Source of the DNA: Synechococcus sp. LTW-R | GTDB lineage: Bacteria; Cyanobacteriota; Cyanobacteriia; PCC-6307; Cyanobiaceae | Assembly (NCBI RefSeq): GCF_014217875.1 | Contig: NZ_CP059060.1 | Span: forward strand, 558,001-622,000 | Direction of reading: 5' to 3' | DNA length: 64,000 nucleotides | Part shown: in pieces, positions 19,696 through 29,150 of the stretch | Layout of the letters: each line of letters opens with the position of its first letter | Position numbering within the stretch: the first letter of the stretch is position 1 | Notes under the pieces: model-generated | The model's database searches: none | What the model saw: the letters and a program-made list of their open reading frames with translations, nothing else | Told to the model about the DNA's origin: nothing | Translations under genes and position numbers: made by a program

Positions 19696-21000
19696 ATGCA
19701 CATTGCCGTCGTCGGACTCAGTCACCGAACGGCCCCGGTTGAGATCCGGGAACGTCTCAGCATTGCTGAGCAGAGCATGGAGGACTCCCTCCAGCGCCTG
19801 CGGGCGGATGAACAGGTACTGGAGGCCTCGATCCTCAGCACCTGCAACCGGCTTGAGATCTACACCCTGCTTCGCAACCCTGAGCAGGGGGTTTCAGCGG
19901 TTGGCAGTTTCCTCTCCCAGCATTCCGGCTTGGAGCTCTCTGAGCTCATGCCCCACCTGTTCGCCTACCACCACGAAGAAGCGATCAGTCACCTGATGCG
20001 TGTGGCCGCGGGCTTGGACTCGCTTGTTTTGGGGGAGGGTCAGATCCTCTCCCAGGTCAAAAAGATGTATCGCCTGGGCCAAGAGCATCGCTCGATCGGC
20101 CCGATCCTCAATCGTCTGCTCAACCAGGCCGTCAGCACCGGTAAGCGGGTTCGCTCCGAGACCAACCTGGGTACCGGTGCGGTCTCTATTAGTTCGGCAG
20201 CCGTTGAGCTCGCCCAACTGAAGGTTGGTCAGGCCCGCGGCATCGATGATCTCGTTCCCCTGGATCAGGAACAGATCGCCGTGGTCGGCGCCGGCCGCAT
20301 GGCCCGACTGCTGCTCCAGCACCTTCAGTCCAAAGGGGCCAGCGGCGTCGTTCTGCTGAACCGCACGGTGTCCCGGGCCGAGGAGATGGCCGCCGATTTC
20401 CCGGGCCTCCCCGTCCAATGCCGCCCCCTCAGCGATCTCAACCATTGCCTGAGCACCTGCTCCCTGGTCTTCACCAGCACCGGAGCGGATGACCCGATCA
20501 TCACGGCTGAACGCCTGGGCCAGCTGAATCGACGCTCCTCGTTGATGCTGGTCGACATTGGTGTCCCCCGGAACATCTCCGCGGATGTCTCCGAGCTGAG
20601 CGGCATTGCTGCCTACGACGTCGATGATCTCCAGGAGGTCGTTGCCCGCAACCAGGAAGCCCGCCGCGAGATCGCCGCTGAAGCCGAGGGGATGCTCCAA
20701 CAGGAGGGCCAACAGTTCATTGAGTGGTGGGATGGACTAGAGGCCGTCCCGGTGGCCAATCGCCTGAGAACCCAACTCGAGGAGATTCGCGAGCAGGAAC
20801 TCCAGAAGGCCTTGAGTCGGATGGGTCCCGACCTCTCCGCCCGCGAGCGCAAGGTCGTCGAGGCCCTGAGCAAGGGGATCATCAACAAAATCCTGCACGG
20901 ACCGGTCACCAAACTGCGGGCTCCCCAGCCCCGTCAGCAGCGCCATCAAGCGATGAAAGTCGTTCAAGACCTCTTCGATCTCGACGAGCTCCAGGCTTGA
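19696..21000 (+). CDS. hemA: Glutamyl-tRNA reductase
   Basis: First committed step of tetrapyrrole synthesis: NADPH-dependent reduction of glutamyl-tRNA to glutamate-1-semialdehyde. The 434-aa protein starts MHIAVVGLSHRTAPVEIRE and has the catalytic cysteine C50 in STCNRLEIY. The NADPH fold follows with VVGAGRMARLL near residue 197, and a helical dimerisation tail closes the protein. The ATG at 19696 is chosen over an upstream TTG because it gives the family N-terminus. Confidence 0.96.
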   Translation: MHIAVVGLSHRTAPVEIRERLSIAEQSMEDSLQRLRADEQVLEASILSTCNRLEIYTLLRNPEQGVSAVGSFLSQHSGLELSELMPHLFAYHHEEAISHLMRVAAGLDSLVLGEGQILSQVKKMYRLGQEHRSIGPILNRLLNQAVSTGKRVRSETNLGTGAVSISSAAVELAQLKVGQARGIDDLVPLDQEQIAVVGAGRMARLLLQHLQSKGASGVVLLNRTVSRAEEMAADFPGLPVQCRPLSDLNHCLSTCSLVFTSTGADDPIITAERLGQLNRRSSLMLVDIGVPRNISADVSELSGIAAYDVDDLQEVVARNQEARREIAAEAEGMLQQEGQQFIEWWDGLEAVPVANRLRTQLEEIREQELQKALSRMGPDLSARERKVVEALSKGIINKILHGPVTKLRAPQPRQQRHQAMKVVQDLFDLDELQA

Positions 21001-21137
21001 TTTCAAGCCGGATTGTCAGGGCCACTGGGCTTGCTCAGGCAATCCCGTACGAATTCCCGCCAATGTGCGCCAAAACCCGTGGAGCGGCCTCAAGAATCGC
21101 TTAACGTCTCCGTGCTTTAAAGGCGAAGAGGGAAGCG

Positions 21138-22433
21138 ATGAAGCGCGTTCTGGCGATCATTCTGGGCGGTGGAGCAGGCACCCGCCTCTACCCTCTGACC
21201 AAGATGCGGGCCAAGCCCGCCGTGCCCCTGGCTGGCAAATACCGACTGATCGATATCCCCATCAGCAACTGCATCAACTCGGACATCAACAAGATGTACG
21301 TGTTGACCCAGTTCAACAGTGCGTCACTCAATCGCCACCTGACCCAGAGCTACAACCTCTCCTCTGGCTTTGGCCAAGGTTTCGTTGAGGTACTGGCGGC
21401 GCAACAGACTCCGGAGAGCCCCAGTTGGTTCGAAGGCACGGCTGACGCTGTCCGCAAGTACCAGTGGCTCTTCCAAGAGTGGGATGTTGACCACTACCTG
21501 ATTCTCTCCGGTGACCAGCTCTACCGGATGGACTACAGCGAGTTCGTCAATCACCACATCGCCACCGGTGCTGACATCAGCATTGGCGCTCTGCCGGTGG
21601 ATGCCCCCCAGGCCGAAGCCTTCGGCCTGATGCACACCGATGAGAAGGGCAAGATCCGCGAGTTCCGCGAGAAGCCCAAGGGTGAGGCCCTTAAAGAGAT
21701 GTGGGTCGACACCTCACGCCTGGGTCTTTCTGCTGAAGAAGCTGAAAAGCGTCCCTACCTCGCCTCGATGGGGATCTACGTCTTCAGTCGCGAGACCCTC
21801 TTTGATCTCCTGGCCAAGAACCCCAGTGCCACCGACTTCGGCAAGGAGCTGATCCCGGCCGCCCTCGAGCGTGGTGACCACCTCCAGAGCTATCTCTTCG
21901 ATGACTACTGGGAAGACATCGGAACCATCGGCGCCTTCTATGAGGCCAACCTGGCGCTGACCGATCAACCGAATCCGGCCTTCTCCTTCTACGAGGAGTC
22001 CTTCCCGATCTACACCCGTCCCCGCTACCTGCCCCCCAGCAAGTTGCTGGACTCCCAGGTCACCCAATCGATCATCGGCGAGGGCTCGATCCTCAAGGCC
22101 TGCAGCATTCATCACTGCGTCCTCGGTGTCCGCAGCCGCGTCGAAGAGGATGCCGTCCTCCAGGACACCCTGGTGATGGGTAATGACTTCTTTGAGTCCC
22201 CCTCCGACCGCAACGCCCTGCGCCAACGGGGTGGAACTCCCGTCGGGGTTGGTCGTGGAACGACTGTGAAGCGCGCGATCCTCGACAAGAACGCCCGCAT
22301 TGGTGACAACGTCACCATCGTCAACAAGGACAACGTCGAGGAGGCGGACCGCCCCGAGCTCGGCTTCTACATCCGCAACGGCATCGTCGTTGTCGTCAAG
22401 AACGCCACCATCCCCGACCACACGGTCATCTGA
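21138..22433 (+). CDS. glgC: Glucose-1-phosphate adenylyltransferase
   Basis: Makes ADP-glucose from glucose 1-phosphate and ATP, the controlled step of glycogen synthesis, normally activated by 3-phosphoglycerate. The 431-aa protein carries the nucleotide motif [12 protein letters not shown] (residues 9-20), [16 protein letters not shown] and, at the C-terminus, the left-handed beta-helix with [11 protein letters not shown] and [12 protein letters not shown] clear purine-rich ribosome site (GAGGGA) lies 4 nt before the ATG. The 137-nt upstream gap probably holds its own promoter. Confidence 0.96.
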   Translation: MKRVLAIILGGGAGTRLYPLTKMRAKPAVPLAGKYRLIDIPISNCINSDINKMYVLTQFNSASLNRHLTQSYNLSSGFGQGFVEVLAAQQTPESPSWFEGTADAVRKYQWLFQEWDVDHYLILSGDQLYRMDYSEFVNHHIATGADISIGALPVDAPQAEAFGLMHTDEKGKIREFREKPKGEALKEMWVDTSRLGLSAEEAEKRPYLASMGIYVFSRETLFDLLAKNPSATDFGKELIPAALERGDHLQSYLFDDYWEDIGTIGAFYEANLALTDQPNPAFSFYEESFPIYTRPRYLPPSKLLDSQVTQSIIGEGSILKACSIHHCVLGVRSRVEEDAVLQDTLVMGNDFFESPSDRNALRQRGGTPVGVGRGTTVKRAILDKNARIGDNVTIVNKDNVEEADRPELGFYIRNGIVVVVKNATIPDHTVI

Positions 22434-22455
22434 TCTGATCCTTTCTGCCGCCCTG

Positions 22456-22484
22456 CCTCCTTGGTCCGCCAGGGAGGTTTTTTT
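22456..22484 (+). terminator. Rho-independent terminator after glgC
   Basis: A 9-bp stem CCTCCTTGG / CCAGGGAGG (one G-U pair) with loop TCCG, followed by seven T. Confidence 0.88.
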
Positions 22485-22577
22485 GTGCCGATCCGTCCTG
22501 TTTCAGTGTTCCCCCACAACGGTTCACGCCGCTGGAGGACGTCGCCACACTGATGCCATTGGACACCGCAACGCTCC

Positions 22578-23996
22578 ATGGACAAGGCCCATTTCGGCTT
22601 GATCGGTCTCGGCGTCATGGGCGAGAACCTGGTTCTCAACGCTGAGCGCAATGGTTTCTCGAGTGTGGTGTACAACCGCACCTACGCCAAAACCGAAGAA
22701 TTCCTCGCCGGTCTGGGAGCGGGCAAGCAGATCGTTGGGTCCTCCAGCCTGGAGGATTTTGTGAGCAAGCTCCAGCACCCTCGCCGGATCTTGATGATGG
22801 TCAAAGCCGGTCCGGCGGTGGATGCGGTCATTCAAGAGATCTCGCCCTATCTCGAAGCGGGCGATCTCTTGATCGATGGCGGCAACTCCGAATACCACGA
22901 CACTGAGCGCCGCGTCGCTGAGCTGGAGAGCAAGAGCTTCGGCTTCATCGGCATGGGCGTCTCGGGTGGTGCCAAGGGGGCACTCGAGGGGCCGAGCATG
23001 ATGCCCGGCGGCACGAAGGCCTCCTATGACGCCATCGAGAGCCTGGTCTGCAAGATGGCAGCCCAGGTCGAGGACGGACCCTGTGTGACCTACATCGGTC
23101 CAGGCGGTTCGGGCCACTTCGTCAAGACCGTTCACAACGGCATTGAGTACGGCATCGAGCAGATCCTTGCCGAGGCCTATGACCTGCTGAAGCGGGTGGG
23201 GGGCCAGACCGGCACCCAAATGGCGGACATCTTCCGCCATTGGAACAGCACCGAGGAGTTGGCCTCCTACCTGGTGGAGATCACCGAGGTCTGCCTGCGC
23301 ACCAAGGACCCCAGCGACGGCAGTGACCTGGTGGAGAAGATCGTCGACCAGGCCGGTCAGAAGGGCACGGGCCTGTGGACCGTCGTGAGTGCCCTGCAGA
23401 TGGGGGCCTCTGTGCCGACGATTTACGCCGCCTTGAATGGCCGCGTGATGAGCTCGATGAAGCCTCAGCGCATCGCGGCGGAGTCCATCCTCCATGGCCC
23501 GGCTGCCAAAGCCTTCGATCTCGTGAATCTCGCCGATGGCAGTGGCCCGCTGATGGATGCCGTCGTCCTGGCCTGCATGGCGAGCTATGCCCAGGGAATG
23601 GAATTGCTGCGGATCGCCTCCGCTGAGCATGACTACAACCTGAACATGCCCTCCATCGCTCAGATCTGGAAGGGGGGATGCATCATCCGCGCACGGCTGC
23701 TCAAGCGCATTCAGGATGCCTTCAACGCCAATCCGCAGCTGGAGAATCTGCTGATCGACCCCTGGTTCGCTGACCAGGTGAACCGTCGCCTCCCCGGCCT
23801 GGCCAAGGTCGTGGCTGGTGCCGCTGAGGCGGGGATCCCGGTTCCCTGCCTGAGCAGCACCCTGGACTACATCAACAGCTATCGCACGGCCCGTCTTCCC
23901 CAGAACCTCGTGCAGGCCATGCGGGATTGCTTCGGCTCCCACACCTATCAGCGAGTGGATCAAGAGGGCACCTTCCACACCGAATGGCTCGATTGA
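22578..23996 (+). CDS. gnd: 6-phosphogluconate dehydrogenase
   Basis: Oxidative pentose phosphate enzyme that decarboxylates 6-phosphogluconate to ribulose 5-phosphate with NADP+ reduction. The 472-aa length is standard. It has the Rossmann motif GLGVMGENL (residues 9-17), substrate-binding MGVSGGAKGALEGPSMMPGG, and HFVKTVHNGIEYG with the catalytic lysine. The C-terminal region has QKGTGLWTV. It heads an apparent four-gene run with pgl 10 nt downstream. Confidence 0.96.
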   Translation: MDKAHFGLIGLGVMGENLVLNAERNGFSSVVYNRTYAKTEEFLAGLGAGKQIVGSSSLEDFVSKLQHPRRILMMVKAGPAVDAVIQEISPYLEAGDLLIDGGNSEYHDTERRVAELESKSFGFIGMGVSGGAKGALEGPSMMPGGTKASYDAIESLVCKMAAQVEDGPCVTYIGPGGSGHFVKTVHNGIEYGIEQILAEAYDLLKRVGGQTGTQMADIFRHWNSTEELASYLVEITEVCLRTKDPSDGSDLVEKIVDQAGQKGTGLWTVVSALQMGASVPTIYAALNGRVMSSMKPQRIAAESILHGPAAKAFDLVNLADGSGPLMDAVVLACMASYAQGMELLRIASAEHDYNLNMPSIAQIWKGGCIIRARLLKRIQDAFNANPQLENLLIDPWFADQVNRRLPGLAKVVAGAAEAGIPVPCLSSTLDYINSYRTARLPQNLVQAMRDCFGSHTYQRVDQEGTFHTEWLD

Positions 23997-24006
23997 GGTC
24001 AGGGCG

Positions 24007-24732
24007 ATGACCACCTATCGGATTGAACGGGCCCGGGATTCCCAGGATCTGGCGCGGATGGCGGCCCAGACCATCGCGTCCTATCTCGACCTCGCCCTTG
24101 ATCAACGGGATCGGGCACAACTCGCCCTCTCGGGTGGCAGCACCCCCGCGGTGGCCTATGGCCTTCTCGGTCAGGAGCACCTGCCCTGGAAGCGCGTCGA
24201 TGTCTTTCTCGGCGATGAGCGCTGGGTTGATGCAGACGATCCCTCAAGCAACGCCCGGATGCTGCGCCAGACGCTCCTTCACCAGGCCCCCGGGAGCCAT
24301 GCGGCCTTCCATCCCGTCCCGACGGTGAGTCTTCCGACGCCGGAGGACAGCGCTACCGCCTTTCAGGCCGCCATCGAGAAGGTGTGTCCCGGTGAGCCGC
24401 CAATCTTTGACTTGATGGTGCTCGGTCTTGGGGAAGACGGTCACACGGCCTCGCTCTTTCCGGGCACGGAGGCACCGATGGTCACCGATCGCTGGACCAC
24501 CGTTGGCCGTGGAAAGGGACTTGAGCGCATCACGTTGACCGCGCCGGTTCTCAGTGCCTCCCGCCAAGTGATCTTTCTGGTGAGTGGTGCGGGGAAGGCC
24601 CAGGCGCTAGCCCGTCTGCTGGATCCCGCTGAATCCCCCCAGAGGACACCAGCCAAGTTGGTGACGCCCCGAACGGAGGTCCTGGTGTTGGCCGATGAGG
24701 CCGCGCTCGCCGGAGGTGCTGCGGCAGGCTGA
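24007..24732 (+). CDS. pgl: 6-phosphogluconolactonase
   Basis: Hydrolyses 6-phosphogluconolactone, feeding the adjacent gnd product. The 241-aa NagB/DevB-type protein has LSGGSTP near residue 41, FLGDERWVDADDPSSNARM and LGLGEDGHTASLFPGT. The lactonase, gnd and two following genes are in tandem with gaps of 10, 4 and 3 nt, arguing for one transcript. The usual zwf/opcA partners are not in the window. Confidence 0.94.
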   Translation: MTTYRIERARDSQDLARMAAQTIASYLDLALDQRDRAQLALSGGSTPAVAYGLLGQEHLPWKRVDVFLGDERWVDADDPSSNARMLRQTLLHQAPGSHAAFHPVPTVSLPTPEDSATAFQAAIEKVCPGEPPIFDLMVLGLGEDGHTASLFPGTEAPMVTDRWTTVGRGKGLERITLTAPVLSASRQVIFLVSGAGKAQALARLLDPAESPQRTPAKLVTPRTEVLVLADEAALAGGAAAG

Positions 24733-24736
24733 GGCG

Positions 24737-25309
24737 ATGTTCTCTTGGATCGCGTCCATGGTTGCCCCGCTGCTGCTCGCGTCTGGAGCTGACTTCCCGG
24801 GCTGGCAGTCCCTGAACGACACCATCATGGGTGGCCGCAGCCAAGGCCAATGCACTGCTACCACCGATGGATTGCTGATGGAGGCCATCGTCGAGCAGGA
24901 GGGTGGTGGCTTTGTCAGTTGCCGTTCACCGGTCCTCGAGCCGTCTCGCGATCTCTCTGCCTACGGAGCCCTCGAGCTTCAACTCGATGGGGATGGTCGG
25001 CGTTACAAGCTCGCCATCGCCTGCCGGGATGGGGTCGGAGGTCTAACCGAGCTCATTCCTGGCGGCCTCCGCTGGGTGTCTGAGTTCTCAACGCGCCCGA
25101 ATGGCACCTCAGTCGTGACGATTCCGTTCAATCGACTCACTCCAAGCGTGCGTGCGACTCCCGTGGGCTTTCCGCTTCGTTTTAACGCGCGAGCGGTCAC
25201 GCGGATCCAGGTGCTCCACTCCAAGTTTGGCGACGTGGGTGGTCGAAACCCCGGGTTCAGACCTGGACCCCTGCGCCTCTTAATCCGCTCGATCCGTGCG
25301 GTGACCTAA
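24737..25309 (+). CDS. CIA30 family protein
   Basis: A 190-aa protein of the NDUFAF1/CIA30 family, beta-jellyroll proteins named after a mitochondrial complex I assembly factor. The opening FPGWQSLNDTIMGGRSQG, the central GDGRRYKLAIACRDG and the C-terminal GPLRLLIRSIRAV match the family pattern. A short hydrophobic stretch at residues 3-16 may be a weak signal sequence. The ATG at 24737 is 4 nt after the pgl stop. A role in NDH-1 assembly is only suggested by family name; a link to the pentose phosphate operon is inference. Confidence 0.8.
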   Translation: MFSWIASMVAPLLLASGADFPGWQSLNDTIMGGRSQGQCTATTDGLLMEAIVEQEGGGFVSCRSPVLEPSRDLSAYGALELQLDGDGRRYKLAIACRDGVGGLTELIPGGLRWVSEFSTRPNGTSVVTIPFNRLTPSVRATPVGFPLRFNARAVTRIQVLHSKFGDVGGRNPGFRPGPLRLLIRSIRAVT

Positions 25310-25312
25310 CGG

Positions 25313-25696
25313 ATGGACGATGAACCTCTGCTTAGTGAACTGGCGAAGGCCGCGGATGTCTGCCTGAAGCCCTACCGCCATGCCCTTCGCTTCAGCGGTG
25401 AGCCCCCAGCAACGTTGGGCGATTGCAGCGACTGTTGCCTGCTGATCGAGGCCCGTGATGTGGACGGGGTCCGTCACCCCGACCGGGATTTGGAGCTGGA
25501 GATCTACAGGAGCGGAGAGGAGCTCAACCTGATGCTGAGCATGGTGGCCGATGAGGAGGCTCCGATGCTCTGGCACGGCAGCCACCCCGTCTGGATGCAG
25601 TCGCACTCCGGGGAACGCTGTGAGCGCCCCAGCGCCGGGGCCCCCCTTGAGGCCCTCTGCCGGCGCATTCGCGCCTTGATCGCCGGGGAGGCCTAG
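25313..25696 (+). CDS. Conserved hypothetical protein, 127 aa
   Basis: I do not recognise this family. The 127-aa acidic protein has a cysteine cluster [14 protein letters not shown] at residues 37-50, a predicted alpha/beta pattern and no signal or membrane segment. It begins 3 nt after the CIA30 gene and overlaps the convergent ilvD by 4 nt. The tandem position after gnd-pgl-CIA30 and consistent coding bias support it as a real gene. Confidence 0.7.
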   Translation: MDDEPLLSELAKAADVCLKPYRHALRFSGEPPATLGDCSDCCLLIEARDVDGVRHPDRDLELEIYRSGEELNLMLSMVADEEAPMLWHGSHPVWMQSHSGERCERPSAGAPLEALCRRIRALIAGEA

Positions 25697-27369
25697 AGGC
25701 CGGGCTGGTCCGTCACAGCGCCCTTGCTGCTGGAGCTCACGAGCCGTGCGTACTTGCCCAGAACACCGGTGCGGTAGCGCGGTTCGGGCTTGCTCCAGGC
25801 GGCGCGCCGGGAGGCCAACTCGGCCTCGTCCACGTTCAGCTGAATTAAGAGCTGATTGGCATCGACCGTGATGCTGTCCCCCTCATGGACTAGACCGATC
25901 GTTCCCCCCACAGCAGCCTCAGGGGCGACATGGCCGATGACGAGGCCATAGGAACCGCCGGAGAAGCGGCCATCGGTGATCAGGGCCACCTTGTCGAGCA
26001 GGCCCTGGCCCACGATCGCGGAGGTCGGCGAGAGCATTTCCCGCATTCCCGGTCCGCCGACCGGTCCCTCGTTGCGGACGACCACCACATCGCCGGCATT
26101 GATCTGCTTGTCGAGGATCGCGTCGAGGCAGGTTTCTTCGCTCTCGAAGACCCGTGCCGGTCCAGTGATGACGGGGTTCTTGACGCCACTGATCTTCGCG
26201 ACGGCGCCCTCTTGGGCCAGGTTGCCCTTGAGAATCGCCAGGTGCCCCTTGGCGTAGAGGGGGTTGCTCAGCGGACGGATGACGTCTTGGTCAGCGGCGG
26301 GCACCGACGGGACATCGGACAGCAGTTCATGCAGCGTCTTGCCTTCGATCGTTCGGCAATCGCCATGCAGCAGACCGGCATCCAGGAGCAGCTTCATCAC
26401 CTGAGGGATGCCACCGGCCTGGTGCAGATCGACGGTCACATAGCGACCACTGGGTTTGAGATCGCAGATCACTGGAACCCGCTGGCGGATGCTTTCGAAG
26501 TCATCGATGCTCAGCTCCACACCCGCAGTGCGGGCAATGGCCAAGAGATGAAGGACGGAGTTGGTGGAGCCGCCCACGGCCATGATCACGCTGATGGCGT
26601 TCTCAAAGGCTTCCCGGGTCAGCAGATCCCGGGGGCGAATGTTGGCCTTGATGGCGTCAACAAGAACCTCAGCACTGCGCGCTGCGCTGTCCGCTTTTTC
26701 GGGATCTTCTGCCGCCATCGTTGAGCTGTAGGGCAGGCTCAAACCCATGGTTTCGATAGCCGCACTCATCGTGTTGGCCGTGAACATGCCGCCACAGCTG
26801 CCGGCTCCCGGGCAGGCGTTCTTCTCGATTTCGGTGAGCCGTTCCTCGTCAATTTGGCCGCTGGTGAGCTGACCGACTGCCTCAAAGGCACTAACCACCG
26901 TCAGATCGCAGCCGCCCAGCTTTCCGGGTTTAATTGTGCCGCCATAGACGAAGACCGACGGAATATTCATCCGCGCCATGGCCAACATGGCGCCAGGCAT
27001 GTTCTTGTCGCAGCCGCCGACGGCCAGAACGCCGTCCATCGACTCGCCGTTGCAGGCGGTCTCGATGGCGTCGGCAATTACTTCGCGGCTCACCAGGGAG
27101 TACTTCATCCCTTCGGTGCCCATCGAAATCCCGTCGCTGACGGTGATGGTGCCGAACATCTGAGGCATCGCCCCGGCCCCCAGTGCAGCCTGCTCGGCCC
27201 GGCGTGCCAGGTCGTTCAGGCCGACGTTGCAGGGCGTGATCGTGCTGTAGCCGTTGGCGATGCCAATGATCGGCTTGTTGAAATCAGCGTCTCCGAAACC
27301 GACAGCCCGCAACATGGCGCGGTTAGGGGAGCGCTGAATGCCCTGGGTGATCGCGGCGGAGCGGAGCAT
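25693..27369 (-). CDS. ilvD: Dihydroxy-acid dehydratase
   Basis: Dehydrates dihydroxy acids to the keto precursors of valine and isoleucine, using an Fe-S cluster and Mg2+. The 558-aa form fits the shorter, [2Fe-2S]-type IlvD group. Cluster cysteines are seen in GGCDKNMPG and [16 protein letters not shown]. The C-terminal [21 protein letters not shown] carries active-site residues. The ATG at 27369 gives [22 protein letters not shown], the usual start. The 98-aa membrane protein gene lies 42 nt upstream on the same strand. Confidence 0.96.
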   Translation of the reverse strand: MLRSAAITQGIQRSPNRAMLRAVGFGDADFNKPIIGIANGYSTITPCNVGLNDLARRAEQAALGAGAMPQMFGTITVSDGISMGTEGMKYSLVSREVIADAIETACNGESMDGVLAVGGCDKNMPGAMLAMARMNIPSVFVYGGTIKPGKLGGCDLTVVSAFEAVGQLTSGQIDEERLTEIEKNACPGAGSCGGMFTANTMSAAIETMGLSLPYSSTMAAEDPEKADSAARSAEVLVDAIKANIRPRDLLTREAFENAISVIMAVGGSTNSVLHLLAIARTAGVELSIDDFESIRQRVPVICDLKPSGRYVTVDLHQAGGIPQVMKLLLDAGLLHGDCRTIEGKTLHELLSDVPSVPAADQDVIRPLSNPLYAKGHLAILKGNLAQEGAVAKISGVKNPVITGPARVFESEETCLDAILDKQINAGDVVVVRNEGPVGGPGMREMLSPTSAIVGQGLLDKVALITDGRFSGGSYGLVIGHVAPEAAVGGTIGLVHEGDSITVDANQLLIQLNVDEAELASRRAAWSKPEPRYRTGVLGKYARLVSSSSKGAVTDQPGL

Positions 27370-27411
27370 GGCTGCGGCGTTGTCTACCCAGCAACCTACC
27401 GAGGAGCCTGA

Positions 27412-27708
27412 TCAGCTCTGGGGGCTCAGCCCTTCCAGTTGACGGCGCACGTCCTCGATCGCCTGGTTCAGCTGCTGAACCTTGTCCTGGAGCTCATGCT
27501 CACGGACGACCGGACTCTCGCTATTGGGGTCGAAGGCCTGATCGTCGTGGTCGGCCAGACGGCTCAGGCGCAGACTGCGTTGCTGCCGGGTCTGCTGCTG
27601 TTTCCGCTCCGCTTCGGAATACAGCCACCAGGCAAAGCCGGCTGCACCGATCACCGCACCAACCAAGAGGGTGCCCAGAGATCCGGAACCGCCATCTCGG
27701 TTGGACAT
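27412..27708 (-). CDS. Small membrane-anchored coiled-coil protein
   Basis: A 98-aa hypothetical protein. One membrane helix (GTLLVGAVIGAAGFAWWLYS, residues 12-31) is followed by a glutamine- and arginine-rich stretch and a short coiled coil near the end (ELQDKVQQLNQAIEDVRRQLEG). Topology would place the coiled coil on the cytoplasmic or stromal side. No family recognised. It lies upstream of ilvD and downstream of upp on the same strand. Confidence 0.68.
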   Translation of the reverse strand: MSNRDGGSGSLGTLLVGAVIGAAGFAWWLYSEAERKQQQTRQQRSLRLSRLADHDDQAFDPNSESPVVREHELQDKVQQLNQAIEDVRRQLEGLSPQS

Positions 27709-27732
27709 TGCTGCAGAGCGCTCGAATAGACC

Positions 27733-28404
27733 TCAGCCTACGAAGCCTGACTGCGGCTTGCCATAGAGACGGTCACCCGCGTCACCCAATCCGGGAACGA
27801 TCCGCAGCTGCTCGTCCAATTCAGCGTCGATGCAGCCGGTGTAGATCGTCAGATCGCTGTAGCGCTCACCCAGGGTTTTCAAGCCAGGGCTGGCGGCAAG
27901 AGCTGAGATCACGCGGACCCGTTGCCCAGTGACCCCTTTGGTCTCCAGTTGCTCGAGCACATTCAGAAGCGTGGCGGCGCTGGCCACCATCGGATCGAAG
28001 ACCAACACACCCGCATTGGCTGGGATCGATTCGGGCAAACCGTTGAAGTAACAGCGGCAGCGGCCGCTGACCTCATCCCGCTGCAGACCCATGTGGGCCA
28101 CGGAAGCGCTCGGGATCACGGTTTTGGCTCCGTCCCAGAGCCCCAGTCCCGCCCGCAGGATGGGCACAGCCAGCAAGGGAATGGAGCCATCCACGATGGT
28201 TCCTTCGGTCTGGGCGAGGGGTGTGCTCACCTGGACCCGTTGGTAGGGGATCCAGTCCCGCATGCCCTCATAGGTCAACCAGCGCCCCAATTCGGCCATG
28301 GCCGTGGCAAACAACGGTTGCGGGGTCTCCGCGTCACGGAGCAGGGTCAACCAGTGGCCAATCAGGGGATGGGGCGGCACCACCACACGCAGGGTCTTGC
28401 TCAT
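27733..28404 (-). CDS. upp: Uracil phosphoribosyltransferase
   Basis: Salvages uracil to UMP with PRPP. The 223-aa protein shows RVVVPPHPLIGHWL at the N-terminus, VPILRAGLGLWDGA and the PRPP loop written VLVFDPMVASAATLLN; this is commonly DPMLATGGSA in other bacteria, so the glycine pair is replaced here. The C-terminal uracil-binding segment is VPGLGDAGDRLYG. The frame is open far upstream, but the ATG at 28404 gives the family start. It is divergent from the pentapeptide protein with a 55-nt gap. Confidence 0.93.
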   Translation of the reverse strand: MSKTLRVVVPPHPLIGHWLTLLRDAETPQPLFATAMAELGRWLTYEGMRDWIPYQRVQVSTPLAQTEGTIVDGSIPLLAVPILRAGLGLWDGAKTVIPSASVAHMGLQRDEVSGRCRCYFNGLPESIPANAGVLVFDPMVASAATLLNVLEQLETKGVTGQRVRVISALAASPGLKTLGERYSDLTIYTGCIDAELDEQLRIVPGLGDAGDRLYGKPQSGFVG

Positions 28405-28459
28405 CGGTCGCGCTCCGGTATCCGCCTGCAATAACTTGATCGCCCAAGTTAAAGCTGCA

Positions 28460-28975
28460 GTGCGGAACCTCGTAGCCCGATGGCTGAGCTCCATCGCCAT
28501 CGCCCTGGCGCTGCAGCTGACGTTCCTGTTGCCCGCTGCTGAGCCGGCATTGGCGATTACGGCTCCCGAGCTGCGCGGCCAACGCAGTGCCCAAGATCTC
28601 CAGCCGGACATGCATGGACGGAACCTGCAGCAGCAGGAGTTCCTCAAGGCCTCGATGGAGGGGTTTGATCTCAGCGAGACCGACCTGCGCGGAGCGGTCT
28701 TCAACACCGCCAATCTCCAAAACGCCAACCTGTCTGCGGCTGATCTGGAGGACGCCGTGGCCTTCGCCACGCGCTTTGACAACGCGGATCTCAGCGGTGC
28801 TGTCTTCCGCAACGCCATGTTGATGAATAGCAAGTTCACCGGCGCTCAAATCGAGGGAACCGACTTCACTGATGCGGTTCTCGATCTGCCCCAGCAAAAG
28901 GCGCTTTGCGCTCGGGCCAGTGGTGTCAACCCGCGGACCGGCGTTGAGACCCGCGAAAGCCTGGCTTGCCGCTAA
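28460..28975 (+). CDS. Secreted (lumenal) pentapeptide repeat protein
   Basis: A 171-aa protein with a signal peptide (basic start, a long hydrophobic stretch, then AEPALA before the mature part). About six A(D/N)LxX pentapeptide units follow, for example DLRGAVFNTANLQNANLSAA at residues 75-94. This is a right-handed quadrilateral beta-helix. The C-terminus has two cysteines (ALCARASG, SLACR). Thylakoid lumenal pentapeptide proteins of this size are common in cyanobacteria; function unknown. The start is GTG at 28460. Its 3' end lies only 18 nt before the cobalamin riboswitch. Confidence 0.82.
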   Translation: MRNLVARWLSSIAIALALQLTFLLPAAEPALAITAPELRGQRSAQDLQPDMHGRNLQQQEFLKASMEGFDLSETDLRGAVFNTANLQNANLSAADLEDAVAFATRFDNADLSGAVFRNAMLMNSKFTGAQIEGTDFTDAVLDLPQQKALCARASGVNPRTGVETRESLACR

Positions 28976-28993
28976 CCAGCGCTTAGGCTCTGA

Positions 28994-29116
28994 GCTCCGG
29001 TTCTTCGGGGGATCAGCCCGAAGAGGAAACGGGGAAAGTCCGGTGCAATTCCGGCGCTGTCCCGCAGCTGTGAAGAGTCCTGGCTCCAGGATTCCAGTCA
29101 GAACGCCCGCCGGTGC
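28994..29116 (+). promoter_or_regulatory. Cobalamin (B12) riboswitch
   Basis: The aptamer core is recognisable: GGGAAAGTCCGGTGCAATTC, then CCGGCGCTGTCCCGCAGCTG followed by TGAAG, and finally the B12 box AGTCAGAACGCCCGCC at 29096-29111. The closing P1 stem can form between GCTCCGG (28994-29000) and CCGGTGC (29110-29116). It ends 34 nt before the hupE start, so binding of adenosylcobalamin would be expected to reduce hupE, and probably cobW, expression. Confidence 0.92.
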
Positions 29117-29150
29117 AACCCATGATTCCTGGCGCGGACCAGTTCTGTTG

